The position numbers were made by a program, and so were the translations under genes. The notes under the pieces are model-generated. The model was not told where the DNA came from. It saw only the letters and a list, made by a program, of their open reading frames with translations, and did not search any database. A DNA stretch of 64,000 bases from Anthoceros angustus (Eukaryota; Streptophyta; Anthocerotopsida; Anthocerotales; Anthocerotaceae): assembly GCA_010909165.1 (NCBI GenBank), contig MU008158.1, positions 2,629,478 through 2,693,477 on the forward strand, written 5' to 3'. Positions within the stretch are counted from its first letter, which is position 1; each line of letters starts with the position of its first letter. Shown in pieces: positions 11,481-25,599 of this stretch.

Positions 11481-14296
11481 TCAAAGCCATGGCCACCACA
11501 ATGTTTTCAGAATGTGATTGATTGCTTGATAGACATGTAACTGCTTCCTGGAAGAACAAAAATCTTCATTCTGGTGAATCATGTGCTGTGCAACAATCCT
11601 CTCCTGCGTGAAACAAGGTCCGAATGTCACATTCGTCAGTGATGATTGACATCTGCCATCAACAAAATATGAGAAAATATCGAAGCCCTAGCTGAAATCC
11701 GCAAGTCCTTCTGCCAGGCAAACATCTGCTGCTGGAGCAACAAATTGACACGAGATCGGACCAAGCCTTGTCGCTTCTTTGGGCAGAAACCACATTCTCT
11801 AGTGTGCTCACCTTAAAGACATGGAATGGGCAGAAGACTGAATCACATCCCTGCACAGAGAGTCGGAAGAAAAAAGGGTTTAAGCAACTCAAACGCTGCT
11901 AAACATATAGGCTGCAAGTAGTTCAGAACACAACGGTTGGAGGCCTACCGATGGCTAGCCCACCCACAGATAGCCTAAAGCAGACAAAGTCAGAGATAAC
12001 ACTGACCGATAGTAGAACGGGTTCCTCATTGTGCAAAGCCTGGACCATAAAGTTTAGAGACACATTTTTCTCACTGCCAGAGCTCTGATCACCAGCGCAC
12101 TTGTAAAGGACCAGTGCGGTATTTGCACCAAATGGAGCCAAGTTGCTGCCTCTCCATACTCTGCCTTGACAAGTGTCAGACGATACCTCATTGGGCACTT
12201 CATTATACACCTTGGTCAAGTCTGAAAACAAAACCAGGCAGAGGTAGTTAGAGGCAGTTATGGAATGAATTGGTCAGCACTTCACTTACAAAGGATTCAG
12301 GACTCATGCCTCAGCCATACAAGATCCTCCCCTTCATAGGAAAGTCAAAAAAAACTTCTGGCAATTTAACCAGGCAAACGCTGACGTTTTACACACATCA
12401 GCTAATAATCATTAGCATCACTCACCAGTGTCTTTCGTTTGAAAGAGGCCTAACAAGCACGTGAATGGTATTAGAGTCTCAGCATGGGCAAAGCGTAATC
12501 TTGCTCGCTCTTGGACCGATTGGGAGCCAGAATTTGAGGCTGCAGCCATGACAACCATTGACATCTGTTGTCAATATGTGCATCGGATGGGAACACAAAG
12601 GGTTCTCCAAACATGTAGGTTCTGAGAAAACATTCACCTAGACACAGGAACTACGGAAGACAAGCTCCATCTATCAAAAAAGAAAGCTCAGGGAAGGACC
12701 TTCATAAGCTGTTATAGCATTCTGCATAGACTGCAACACGTCCTGGAGAAGTGGAATTGCCATGAGATAGTTGATAGGTTGTCCATAACCTTTCAGATGG
12801 TGCAGCTCAACATCATCTGCGAACTCTAAGAGCTCCACCTACATCAAAGAAGCATGCAAAGATGACCAGAGAATCAAAAAAAGGAAGTACAATCAAGAAA
12901 GCCACTGGAAAAGCTTACTTGTTCTGGGGTGAAAATGCTGCATGCTTGATGGGTGATGTCCAGCACCGCTGCTTCCTTCAACAAATAAACTCCAGGGTTA
13001 AACTATGCGGCCCAGAAGTACCAAGCACTACTTGTCCTAAAGCTCATCTCACCACCTACTAACTGAGGATTTTTCGCCAGGATTTTCATGTATCCACAAT
13101 CCTCGGCTGGCTTTACTCATCCAAGTTGCAGACCCACCACGAAAATTTCATATCAGAAATTCACCTGCTTACAAAGAAGCCACAAAGAGGCGACCACAGA
13201 TCCACTGAGATTTAAATGAACGCGAGGCAACAATGATGAGGCTACACGAGAGTATATCTCATCCTGGAGCAACTCTACAACTGGTTTTTGTGCTCTCTTG
13301 AGGTCCTGAGAGGTAACAAAAGCCAACGATGAAAACCAAGCAGAAGCAAACGAATACATCTAACCTGTAAAATGTGAATGGCAACAAACACATGACTGAC
13401 ACCTTATAGGCATGACATGACTCGTGGAAGCGAAGACGTGTATCATTTGCACGACTCTCGGAGATGACAGCAAATGCTCGCTGCCGGCCTGATCCAAGTG
13501 TACCTGCTCCAGAAAACAGCCCCAATCCAAATGCCACCGCACTTGCTGATGCTCTGGGCACCTGAATCCATGATATTTCGGGTCAGTCCCACACAAGGTG
13601 CAACTGCTTAGATGCATCAGAGAAACACTGGCACCTGTGTAGCAAACAGCCGGAAGATTTCAGGGTGGTAGTCGACAGAAAAAATGTCAGGAAAACTCCT
13701 GCGCAGCCTGCCACCAAGAGCATACATCTCATCTTCGCCAACCGTCACCAACTCTCCCCCCAGCTTCCTTCCCTTCCAAGGAGACTCCCATTTCTGCAGC
13801 CAGTCATGAAGTTTCCACGTAGGGACAGTGCCCAGTGTGGCCACCTCGGCTTGCTCCTTAATCCAGGCCTCCAACTGGTCTAGCTGCCGCATTCGCTTTC
13901 TGGTAGGTGAACGAGTCCCATGCCGTGCCTGCAGACTTGTAAGGTTAAAACATGGCCCATCGATGCTGAGCTCCAAGACACAGAGAGCGGGAGAGTGTTA
14001 TGTGAAATACGACTCACCACCAGATTGATATGAAAAGGAGAGCATCCAGGAGGAGCGGGGACAATGTTCTCTTCCTGAACCCCGCCACCATTGTGTCGAA
14101 AGCTGTACCTGCACAGCTGGGCATAAGCGCGTCACAGGCACTCGAGATAATGGCAAGCACCGAGCTTTTCCAATTTCATAGAAGCGGAGGAGGACCTGGT
14201 GGTGCTGGACAAGTGGTTGCGGACATCGAATGCGAGAGCGGACGCCACAAACGAAACTGTCAGCAGAGCGACCACGAGCTGATGCCAACCAGCCAT
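11481..14296 (-). CDS. MINPP: Multiple inositol polyphosphate phosphatase (histidine acid phosphatase)
   Basis: Eleven minus-strand exons give 490 residues: 14296-14196, 14108-14018, 13928-13635, 13561-13403, 13305-13165, 12975-12919, 12838-12700, 12539-12426, 12221-12007, 11850-11812 and 11603-11481. Residues 1-22 form a signal peptide. The catalytic RHGTRSP motif starts at residue 66 (nucleophile His67), and the proton-donor HAE motif is at 346-348 in LRFAHAETLIPF. Other family blocks are YHPEIFRLFATQ, ASASAVAFGLGLFSG, GSGRQRAFAV, WRGSNLAPFGANTALVLY and FCPFHVFK. The enzyme removes phosphates from phytate and lower inositol phosphates in the secretory pathway or apoplast. The C-terminus (WWPWL) has no KDEL-type ER signal, so secretion or a vacuolar route is more likely. 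An earlier ATG at 14329 is in frame but would bury the signal peptide. Confidence 0.93.
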
Positions 14297-14366
14297 GGAT
14301 GACGCCCATACACAGCTGACCGACCACACGTCACATGTTAGTCCAGGAAGCCATGGTGGGGGTGGC

Positions 14367-14373
14367 TTTTATA
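14367..14373 (-). promoter_or_regulatory. TATA box of the phosphatase gene
   Basis: On the minus strand the sequence reads TATAAAA about 70 bp before the start codon at 14296, in GGAAAATATAAAAGCC context. The spacing implies a leader of roughly 40 nt. Confidence 0.7.
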
Positions 14374-14832
14374 TTTTCCCTTTGTAAAAGTCTTCTTTTT
14401 CTTAAATTGGAAGAACATCGGGCCTGTAATCCTAGAAGGGGAGAAGGAAACGAGATTCTAGAACGCCAGGTACACACCGACAGGTGAAGAATTAAAATTA
14501 AATGACTGTAAATAAGGATTATTATCAGCTCTCCAAGTGGATTATAATAGACTACTTCTTCTTCTGATTCTTCTTCTTCTTCTTCTTCTTCTTATTATTA
14601 TTATGTTGATTTTCTTAAGTAGGTAAGCTAGTTTTGTTAAGAAGAAGAAGGATTCTTCATATTACAATCCACTAAGGACAATTAAGCCAATTGTCGAGAA
14701 TCTCATGTGGAGAGGAGCCAAGAAGATGGGACAAGAACGAGCCAAAGATACTCCAAGGCTAATCATTGTTTGAGAGTTGATAGCTTCTAAACACACGATC
14801 CTAATCTGGCCTCTGTCTCTATCTCCGTCGGC

Positions 14833-14884
14833 TAACTATTTTTTGGTAATAGTCATCCTAACTACTTTTTGGTAATAGTCATCC
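14833..14884. repeat. 26-bp tandem duplication
   Basis: Two adjacent copies of a unit containing TTTTTTGGTAATAGTCATCC, differing by one base. Confidence 0.85.
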
Positions 14885-17043
14885 GAGAATTGAGAGCTTC
14901 TGAACATGTGATTCTCATCCCACCCGCAAAGGCACTGAAGGATAATGATTGTTTGAGAGGTGGGTTCCCAAGGCTTATGATTGTTCGAAAGTTGATGCGC
15001 GGAACACGAGATCCCGATCCCGACAGCAATGATTCTCATATCCCATTCCACATGTTGTGCTATCCGCACGCACGTTCTACTATCCATCCCTAGGTCCAAG
15101 ACCTGGTTCTATTATCCACCTGCACACCCATACCGTTATGTAAACTGTACATATGTAGGTGACATAGCTTGCGTACCAATTTCAACTATCCTGCCGCCCG
15201 CGGCTGGCAGGTTCGATTACCTTATCCACCCGCGCGCTCTATGTCAGGCCTGTCCCTATCCCGATCTTTATGCTGCTCATAGGTTCTATTATCCCCGCAC
15301 GGCACGTTCTACATTTTTATGTATCCACTGATTCTTGTATGTGGCCGCAAGTTGGAGTGTCCATAGCAGGTTCAACGGTCCTTATATGGAGGGTCCGGGC
15401 CCCCCTTTGCTGAAGAGGAGGCTACATTGGTTCACGGTATTGAGTCAACCACTTAATGGGCAACATGTGTTGATGTTATTATCAAAATATTTGATACTTT
15501 TTCCATGCGTAGACTACTTTTTGATGCACGAAGTTCAAAGATGACATTAGGTGTTGGATCATGAAACTCAATTCTCATTCCCTCCCATTTATAGGATAGT
15601 GCATGTTGGGCAGCCTTCCACCACTTATGTACCTCTTTCTTCAAGCGAACATTGGAATATAAGAACTCCAGAGTTAAGCGTCCTATGGGCGGATCAGTAC
15701 TCAGATGGGGTGCCTTTTGTGCGAGGAGTATGAGCTTATATTTGCAAAAGACACGGGAAAGTTCTTAGTAGGGGGTTGCAGGCGCAGCCCGGCGCACGGA
15801 TTTTGGAGGCTGAGGATTGAGCTTTTTCCTTGGGTTTTGCTAGGTAGGATGGTCTCTATGGGAGCGCCTAGGGCCAAGGAGATGCAGTGGAATGTTGCTT
15901 GCACAGTCTGAAGGATTGATGACTTAAGAGCCTTCTTGGTGCAAACCAACTAGGGTCTTGAATTTGTGCAAGATGGATGGAAATGATCCTTAGATTCATG
16001 GTGGGGATTGATGGCTACGATAGAAATTAGAGGTTATGGCTGGTGTACTAAATAATGGATGGGATATGGCCACATGCTTGCAAAAGAACCACTCAAATCT
16101 ATGGCTGCAATTTAGGAGCTCTATTGCTATGATTGTCGATGAGAAGACTGAGCGTCTAAAAGTGCAGAGAGGGAGTGAGCTAGAGCTGTGTACGCCCTCT
16201 GTGTGTGTGCCTTCTTAAGAGTGATGCCATCTCCTCTTGGTGTTCTCTTTTCTTGTGGCACCAATTTCTTGGGTCTTGGTGTGCCTTGGCTGGGTTTTGA
16301 GAGTGAATTTCTTCTAAGAGAGGGACGTCCTTAGTGTTCCTGGTGCGTTAAATCATTTCAAGTTTTGGGATGTAAAATATTGTATATCCATCATTGACCA
16401 TGTTCATATCCTTTTGACCGTACCGTATTGCTCCTAGAAAATATTTTATAACAAGGATCCAAACACCAATAAGAACAATGAGTAGGTAATACATCCCATC
16501 TAGCATGAGAGAAAGTGTGTGTTGTGTGCAGGAGGGACATCTGAAGCCAAAAAGCGTCTCACACGATCTTTTATGATATGGCGGTGAGGAAGATAGGTAC
16601 TTGCTCTGTCGTTTAAAAGTTGGTCCTGTGAGGGGGAGGGGGGGAAGGGGCGAGGCCGATGCATGCATGTATGTACATACATAGATACATAGAAAGATGC
16701 AGAGAGCGGTGGTAGATGCGGTAGCGGCGTAACGGCTAGGGCGGCCCACGTAGATTTGGTAGCCCAAGGTTGGATTGTGTGCAGGGAGAGGAGGTGGAGC
16801 AGGGGGGAGGACCAATGCGAGGGCAGGACAGGCGGCCGGCCCGAATCGGGCCGACAAAAGAGAATGATGCGGATGAGATGCAAGCCAATGGCGGGGAGGT
16901 GGGCCTGTTGCCGTTTCTGGTTCTGCTTCTGCTTCTGGGTCTGGTGCGAACGGTGTGTGTCCTAACGTCAAAGCCGGCGCGCCGCCACCAGCCCCACAAA
17001 CAACAGCCCCATGCAGGCCCAGCGGCGGCAGAGGCCAGACCCT

Positions 17044-17092
17044 GCTGGCCTGCTGGCCTGCTGGCCTGCTGGCCTGCTGGCTTGCTGGCCTG
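17044..17092. repeat. 8-bp minisatellite (GCTGGCCT)
   Basis: About six direct copies of GCTGGCCT, with one GCTGGCTT variant. Confidence 0.9.
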
Positions 17093-17244
17093 CTCCCTGC
17101 TCGCTGTGTGGGCAAATCTCGGTCGCCCTGGCCCTGGCCCACGGAACCAGGTCCAAAGCGCGCGGGCGCCGCGGGACGGAAGAGAAGCCACAACCCAGAA
17201 GCCACAAAGCCACAAGCCAAGCATGCGAGCATTTATATGGCGGC

Positions 17245-17306
17245 CAGGCCCAGGCACCGGCCCAGGCCCCGGCCCCGGCCCCGGCCCAGCCCCAGGCCCA
17301 GGCCCA
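17245..17306. repeat. CCAGGC/CCGGCC hexamer tract
   Basis: A run of about ten GGCCC-containing hexamers (CCAGGC and CCGGCC), interrupted but clearly tandem. Confidence 0.85.
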
Positions 17307-17445
17307 CATCACGATTCACGTTAACACCTTCTGGCGAATCCAGGTTTGAAAAGCGGGCTCCCACGCGGGCAGCCTAGGGCAGGGCCCCCGGGCAGCCCAG
17401 CCCCGCGGGCAGCGCCACGGGCAGCCCGGCATGCCGACCCCAATC

Positions 17446-17508
17446 GCTCGTCGCTCATCGCTCATCGCTCATCGCTCATCGCGCGTCGCTCATGGCTCAT
17501 CGCTCGGG
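17446..17508. repeat. 8-bp minisatellite (CGCTCATC)
   Basis: About seven tandem copies of CGCTCATC and close variants (CGCTCGTC, CGCGCGTC, TGGCTCATC). Confidence 0.9.
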
Positions 17509-17713
17509 AGTAGAGTAGCCTGCTCCCTTCCCTTCCCCTTCTCTTCTCTTCCCTTCCCTTCCTCCCCTGGTATCCAGTAGCCCCCCTCCTCACCGCGCCC
17601 CTGCCTTTCTTTCTTGGGCCCTGGCCTTGTTGCGACTCCTGCCTCCCTTCCTTTCCCGGCTTCCCTTCCTTTCTCGTCTGCCCTGCCTTGCCTGTTTCCG
17701 CTCCCTCCTCCCC

Positions 17714-17719
17714 TATAAA
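17714..17719 (+). promoter_or_regulatory. TATA box of the TEL gene
   Basis: TATAAA sits directly after a 190-bp C/T-rich tract and about 310 bp before the chosen start codon. Transcription would start near 17745, leaving a leader of about 280 nt with two short uORFs. Confidence 0.7.
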
Positions 17720-17764
17720 ACCCGCCTCCCCTTTCGCGACTTGCTTTGCTGCAGCGCTCTCTTC

Positions 17765-17915
17765 ATGCCCGTGCTTGCTTCCGTGCTTCCTGGCGCCTGA
17801 CCTGCCTCGCTTGCACTGCTGCTCTTGCGCTTGCTCTCGCTGCGCCGCCCAGGCCTGAGCCTGAGCCTGAGCAGGCGGGAAGGGAGGGGAAGGGATGCTG
17901 CTCTGCTCCTCCTAG
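17765..17915 (+). promoter_or_regulatory. Two upstream ORFs in the TEL leader
   Basis: ATG at 17765 opens an 11-codon frame ending at 17800, and ATG at 17895 opens a 6-codon frame ending at 17915. Both terminate before the main start at 18027. If the leader is unspliced they would reduce main-frame translation. Conservation is unknown. Confidence 0.55.
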
Positions 17916-18026
17916 GACGTGCTCTGCTCCCCCGCGCCGTCTTGCCCCTGCAGCCTAGGCAGCCTGGGAGGGAAGCTTCCGGGACAATCCCGGCGCTGCA
18001 GCCAGCCCCGGAGCTGCCGGCGGAAC

Positions 18027-21000
18027 ATGGGCGCGAAGAAAATTGGGAATGGAGGCGGCCTGGTGCAGCTGCCCGCCCCCGCTCCCCTGCTGGCCGACTG
18101 CGTCGTGACGGCCGCTGCTGCGGACGAGCCCCTGCCCACCCTCTCTGCCATGTACCGCAAGGGACTTCTTGGAGGACAAGCACAAGCTAACGGCAGGAGT
18201 GGCTCCGCAACCGAGAGACCTGGCGAAACGGGAGAGAGCAAAGTCAACGTGATGGGAGTGACTGCTGCGGCTGCTGCCCAATCGTCCCTGGACCTGGACC
18301 TGGACTTGGACCTGGACCTGGACGAGATTTCTCCTCCAATTGCCGATCTGGCTCTCCACCTCCGCCTGCCTGATCGGGAGCCTCCTCCCCCTCATCCTCC
18401 TTCTCCTCCTCCTCCTCCTCCTCCTCCTGCTCCCGCTCCTGCTCCTGCTCCTGCTCCTTCTCACCATGGAGCAGCAACAGAAGCAGCAGCAGCAACCACA
18501 GCGGCAACAGCACCAGCGGCGGCGGCAACCCAGGTGGGAGAAGCAGCAACAACACCAGCCGCAACCACAGCGGCAACAGCACCACCGGCGGCGGCAACAC
18601 AGGTGGGCGAGGAGGCCGCGAATTCCGAACCCAAGCCTGACACGGAGCGGCTGCAACCGACTGACAGGGACAGGGACAGGGATAGGGACAGGAACAGGGA
18701 CATGCGTCCTCCTGCGCTCATCGTGCCAGACAGCGGGGCAGAGGCCCAGGCCCAGGCCCAGGCACACACGGATTTCGCAGCTCAGGTGGCAGGGCTGGAG
18801 CAAGCGGCGGAGCAGGGGGGGGACAATCTGTTGGCTTCCAGCCCTTCTCCGGTGCTACCGGCGTCTCTGGCCGGGTCGCCGGGAGCGGGGAGGAGGCTGA
18901 ATCCGAACGCGCCAGAATTCACGCCGTCCTCTTCCCCAGTCCATTCCCCTGTGTTTGCGCATGGGGTGTTGCCGCTGGGAGGGAACAGCTATCCTCTGGG
19001 GGCGCCCGTGGGCTACATGCAGCCGATGCTGTGCGGTCCGGAATTCGGTGGCTCGGGTGGCATGCCTGTCTATACCAATGGAGCTCCCATCCCCTTCGTC
19101 AACGTGCCGGTGTCTGGCTCTCCCTGGGAGCCTCTGGACGTGCCTGTAATGAGCACGGCCACCATGCCCACCTTCCTGCCTTCCCATCCCCCCTTCCTCC
19201 CGCAGTATCTTTACCCGCCGCAGCCGCAGCCGCAGCCCCAGCCGCAGCCCAGCTTCAGCCAGCCTCCTCCCGGCCTTCCCCACTCGCTGCCGCCCCATCC
19301 TCCTCTCCAACCTTGTCGCGGGGAGCACGTCTCCAGAGCCCTATTGATTTCCGGGCTCCGGACTGATCTCACCGAGGCGCAGCTGCTCAAGACTCTGGAG
19401 CTCTGGGGCAATGTCAGGGCTATTGCTTCGGACCGCTTGTCGCAAGGGGTTGTGGGTGTGCAGTATTTCGACCTGCGCCACGCCAAGGAGGCTCTTCGGG
19501 AGATTCAGCAGCAGCATCTGCTCCAGCAGCAGCGGATGCATCAGAGGCTGCAGGTTTTGCAGGAGTATGGGCCGCACCAGCAGCAGGTGTGGTATGGTGC
19601 TGATGGATTGCCGCCTGCCGGTGATGCATCTTATGCGATGGATATTCATAACAGAGGCTTGATCGGCGGGAAGGCTGTTTGGGCTCAGTATACTTCGCCA
19701 GCGGAAGTACCTGTGGCTGGGCCAGATAGTATGAATCAAGGTACTCTGGTGGTGTTCAATTTGGATGCTGACACGTCTTTGGAAGATTTGCAGCAAGCAT
19801 TTGAACGTCATGGTAAGTCCTGCCTGTGTACTGGCCTATGTCTTTTCTACTCTTGTCCCTTCTTGAGCCTATCATCTAGGTAGGACGTGGGTGCCCCATT
19901 CACCGCACATCTGAGCCTCGTTTTCATCTGTGCAGGGAATGTGAAGGAGGTTAGAGAGACACCACTGAAAAGGCAGCATAGGTTTGTTGAATTCTTTGAT
20001 ATTCGGGATGCATCCCGGGCATTGACTGCTATGGATGGTCAGGAGATCGCTGGCAAAAGGGTGAAGATAGAGTTCAGCCGCCCAGGGGGGGCAGCTCAAA
20101 GGCAACTACGGGAGGCTCAGGAGGCGTATGCTCAAGCCCAAGCACAAGCTGAGGCTGAGGCTGGTCATGCTGTTTCTTACATAGATGCCGGGGTGAATGC
20201 AAGCTCAGTACCTGGTCCTTCTCATAGAGCCGCAGTGTACGTGCCACGGTGGGGTCATGAGGGGGGAATGGCTCCTGGTCCCCCATCATCTGCTGGCCTC
20301 CCGTGCAATGCTCCGCCCATCTGGTGGGGAAATTACAGCGGGGTTTCTGGATCATCGGGTGGGAATTTGGTACATGCACGTCACATTCAGAGCACTGTGC
20401 CTGCGCCTGCGACGGTTCAGGCTGTTGCGTCCAGCCCTGGGATACTCCCACTCACCGAGCACCAGGTTCCAGGAGTCGGAAGGCCAGGTGAGAGAGGGAC
20501 AGGTGGAAGCAGCTACCAGCCTAGGAGCTTCGGAGGTCCGCACAACAGTGGAACTGGGAGGGGAGGATACAACTTCATTGGAAGGAGGCGGGGTGGGGCA
20601 GTAAATGGTGGTAGCTTCAGACATCCGCCTAACCGTGCCAATAATGGGAGAACGTCAGGGGATGGAAGCGTTGGTTCCAGGGATGGCCGTCGGGGTGCAG
20701 TCTCTGGGCCTTCTTCCCGCAGTCCTGCACGCGAGTTCCAGCACTCTCACTACGTGTTTGATGAAAGGGAGGCTGTGACCAGTGGAAGCCCTCGAACGAC
20801 ATTGATGATCAAGAACATCCCAAACAAATACTGGTACATGATTCACGCTTTTGCGTTATTGCTTTTCTTTCTTTGGGCTCATCTTGAAACCGGTGAATGA
20901 CAATAGATGGCAGCGCATGTCGCAAGGGCTAGGTGCTAATGGGTGCGCTGTCGTCTGTCTGTGTTGTGATGACGAGGACAGCCAAGGTATGTTGCTGAGC

Positions 21001-21672
21001 CTACTGGATGATCACTGCATGGCCGAGAACAGACGCATCTTAGAAGCCAAAGAGAAACAGCACAGGCTAGAAGCCGAGAAGAAACGCAAGCCCGAGGGCG
21101 AGAGCAGCCGCTCGGGAGAGAATCGCCCACCAGCTGAACCTGAGTCGGCATACGACTTCGTATATCTGCCTATTGATTTCAAGTAAGTGCGTTGGCTCAT
21201 GGTGGGTAAATGGGTTTGGAATGCAGGAAGCGGGAGGTGGGTGACTGAGAAGATGAATATGTGTGGTACTTACTGTACGCAGGAACAGGTGCAATTTGGG
21301 GTACGCGTTCGTCAATCTCACGACAGTGCAGGCGGCGGTGAGGCTCTACAGGGCATTCGACTCGCAGCCGTGGCATGCATTTAATTCTCGCAAAGTGTGT
21401 CAAGTTACGTATGCGCGTGTTCAGGTGCGTCCCTCTCTGCCTCTCCCTCTTCCAGGCGTGTTTGCCGGAATTGTCTCTTGGAGACTGGCAGCTTGCAATT
21501 CACATGACCTCGATTGGTGATGCAGGGCTACGCAGCTCTGGTCGAGCACTTTCGAAATTCGCGCTTTGCGTGTGACACGCGCGACTATCTGCCGCTGAAC
21601 TTCCCGACGCCTCGGACGGGATTACTACGCCCCAACCCTGAAGCTGCTGCGACTCACCTGGCTGCTCGTTGA
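18027..21672 (+). CDS. TEL: TERMINAL EAR1-like Mei2-type RNA-binding protein
   Basis: Exons 18027-19812, 19936-20833, 20982-21182, 21283-21424 and 21526-21672 give 1057 residues with consistent phases. RRM1 is at about 432-505 ([18 protein letters not shown]), RRM2 at about 571-655 ([17 protein letters not shown] ... [12 protein letters not shown]). The Mei2-specific C-terminal RRM3 is at about 883-1010 ([43 protein letters not shown]). The extra insert between the conserved helices of RRM3 is typical of the TE1/TEL branch, whose angiosperm members act in shoot apices to limit leaf initiation. The open frame continues 36 codons upstream without another ATG, so 18027 is the start. The protein is much longer than maize TE1 (about 650) because of a low-complexity N-terminus with repeated Asp-Leu, Pro, Ala-Thr, Gln and Arg-Asp runs. 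Confidence 0.95.
18289..18740 (+). repeat. Low-complexity coding repeats in TEL exon 1
   Basis: GGACCT hexamers (Asp-Leu), CTCCTC and CTGCTC runs (Pro, Ala-Pro), CAGCAA/GCAACA runs and GACAGG hexamers (Arg-Asp) lie in one reading frame. The frame stays open through all of them, which supports coding use. An internal near-duplicate segment (GTGGGAGAAGCAGC / GTGGGCGAGGAGGC context) lies at about 18530-18615. Confidence 0.8.
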
Positions 21673-22137
21673 GGTTGTCGGCATCGTCATGTCGGCTCTC
21701 TCCACTCATACAGTATCTGGAATTAGAGGATAATCATGTCTTTGCAATTGCAAAACAATTACTTTTATCTTTAGATTTCAAATATTGTACCGAAATATCT
21801 GCCACGTCCCGTCGCCACGGCCGCGCCTGCCGCCGCCGTCCCCGCTGCCGCCGCCGCCGCGAGGTGCAATGGATGTACGACGCCCTGAGCAATCATTTTC
21901 GTGATAGCATCGGCTGCTCTCAGTAATGATGACACTCTGACGGTCCCACCCACATGACTTGCATTCGCAGATTCCACGATCAGTGTCGGAGCCGGTACGT
22001 TCGCTACATACTGTCCAAATATGAATGTTGAAAAATACACGTATGTATCAATGTGCGTATACCGATGTATTGTACGAATACGAAAAATGCATGTCGATAT
22101 GATCATTACGCCGATGCACACGTCAGTCTTCAGAAGT
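21673..22137. other. Convergent intergenic region
   Basis: Lies between the stop codons of TEL and DHFR-TS and should hold both 3' UTRs. It includes a CCG/CCGC-rich tract at about 21815-21862. Nothing else is recognised. Confidence 0.6.
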
Positions 22138-24784
<2,647 letters not shown>

Positions 24785-24817
24785 AGCCTGCTGCGAAGGT
24801 TGCCAGATTTAATTTTC

Positions 24818-24826
24818 TTTGGCGCC
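24818..24826. promoter_or_regulatory. E2F-type site upstream of DHFR-TS
   Basis: TTTGGCGCC matches the E2F consensus TTTSSCGC and lies 34 bp upstream of the DHFR-TS start codon. S-phase nucleotide-synthesis genes are classic E2F targets, so regulation at G1/S is likely by inference. The position so near the ATG implies a very short leader or a site at the transcription start. Confidence 0.6.
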
Positions 24827-25560
24827 TCTACGCTTGTGCCAGACTGCCTTCATTGTACCAACACAAAGTTGACAATGCTTCCGAATGTTTTATTCAATTT
24901 AAGTTCAAAGAATATTTTAACTAGGTTTATCCGATCTCCCTACATTTCATAAAACGCGCTTCAGCAGTTTCAGACCTAGACTGTATACTCTGCCGCATGA
25001 AAGCTCCGCCGGCTTAACCCCAAAACCCTGAATATACTCATATTGAGTCCTTCAGCTCACTCTTCGGGCTCACTCTTCTGACTCTTCAATTTCTTTCACA
25101 TACATGTGCCACTTGAAACCTGTGAGCAATGTCCACGACGGGGTGGGCAACATGTCAAATTTTACAACACAAAAAGAATTGACCTTCGTAGGCATGTTCA
25201 GACCACATCGAGCACAAAGATTCTACAAGATGCCTCTCCACCACAGCATCTACATATGGTTCTACTGAATTGGAGGCGTTTCGTTAAGCTTCATCTCCAC
25301 GACCTCGGCCAATGCGAGGTCCGGTGGCCCCCTGTCCACTAGCCGTTCTATCGGTGGTCACCTCACCGTGACTAGGCAATATTGCAACATATTCTCCAAA
25401 TATCCAAGCTTGTGGCCGGTAACATTGTTAGGCAATTGGCCGAAGCAAGTAGCAGCAGGCCAATTTTGGAGACTCTATGTGGAAAGTTTGGCCTACCACT
25501 TCGTAGCTAGGGAGCTGTGTTTTCTTGTTTGGAAATTTATTGCGGCCGCTATGAAAGGCC
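24827..25560. other. Intergenic, nothing recognised
   Basis: The first part is the DHFR-TS upstream region. The remainder has only short frames with stops and no recognisable family. Confidence 0.5.
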
Positions 25561-25599
25561 AATCACATATTCGACATATAGCCTTTAGCCTATATGCAC

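Larger units (their letters stand above)
14374..17713. other. Long intergenic region with simple repeats
   Basis: No gene is supported. It holds a TTC/TTA-rich microsatellite (about 14555-14610), a 26-bp tandem duplication (14833-14884) and a stretch around 15060-15320 where GTTCTAYTATCC-like phrases recur. From 16.6 kb the sequence becomes GC-rich, with minisatellites listed separately, then a C/T-rich tract (17520-17710) leading into the TEL promoter. Long open frames around 16.3-17.4 kb arise from GC-rich repeats on both strands and look non-coding. Confidence 0.6.

Noticed and set aside
14108-14196. In-frame TGA in the MINPP N-terminal region, suggesting a pseudogene
   Set aside because: A GT-AG intron (14195-14109) removes it exactly, restores phase and joins HLSSTTR to YSFRHN as the family expects.
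16348-17378. Long open frames on both strands upstream of TEL
   Set aside because: They run through GC-rich minisatellites, overlap each other on opposite strands and have no domain or splice context.
17919-18026. 36-codon N-terminal extension of TEL
   Set aside because: The frame is open but starts at GTG, with no ATG before 18027; a non-ATG start has no support here.
18244-19486. Large minus-strand frames across TEL exon 1
   Set aside because: Shadows of the TEL low-complexity coding sequence, with the same hexamer repeats read backwards.
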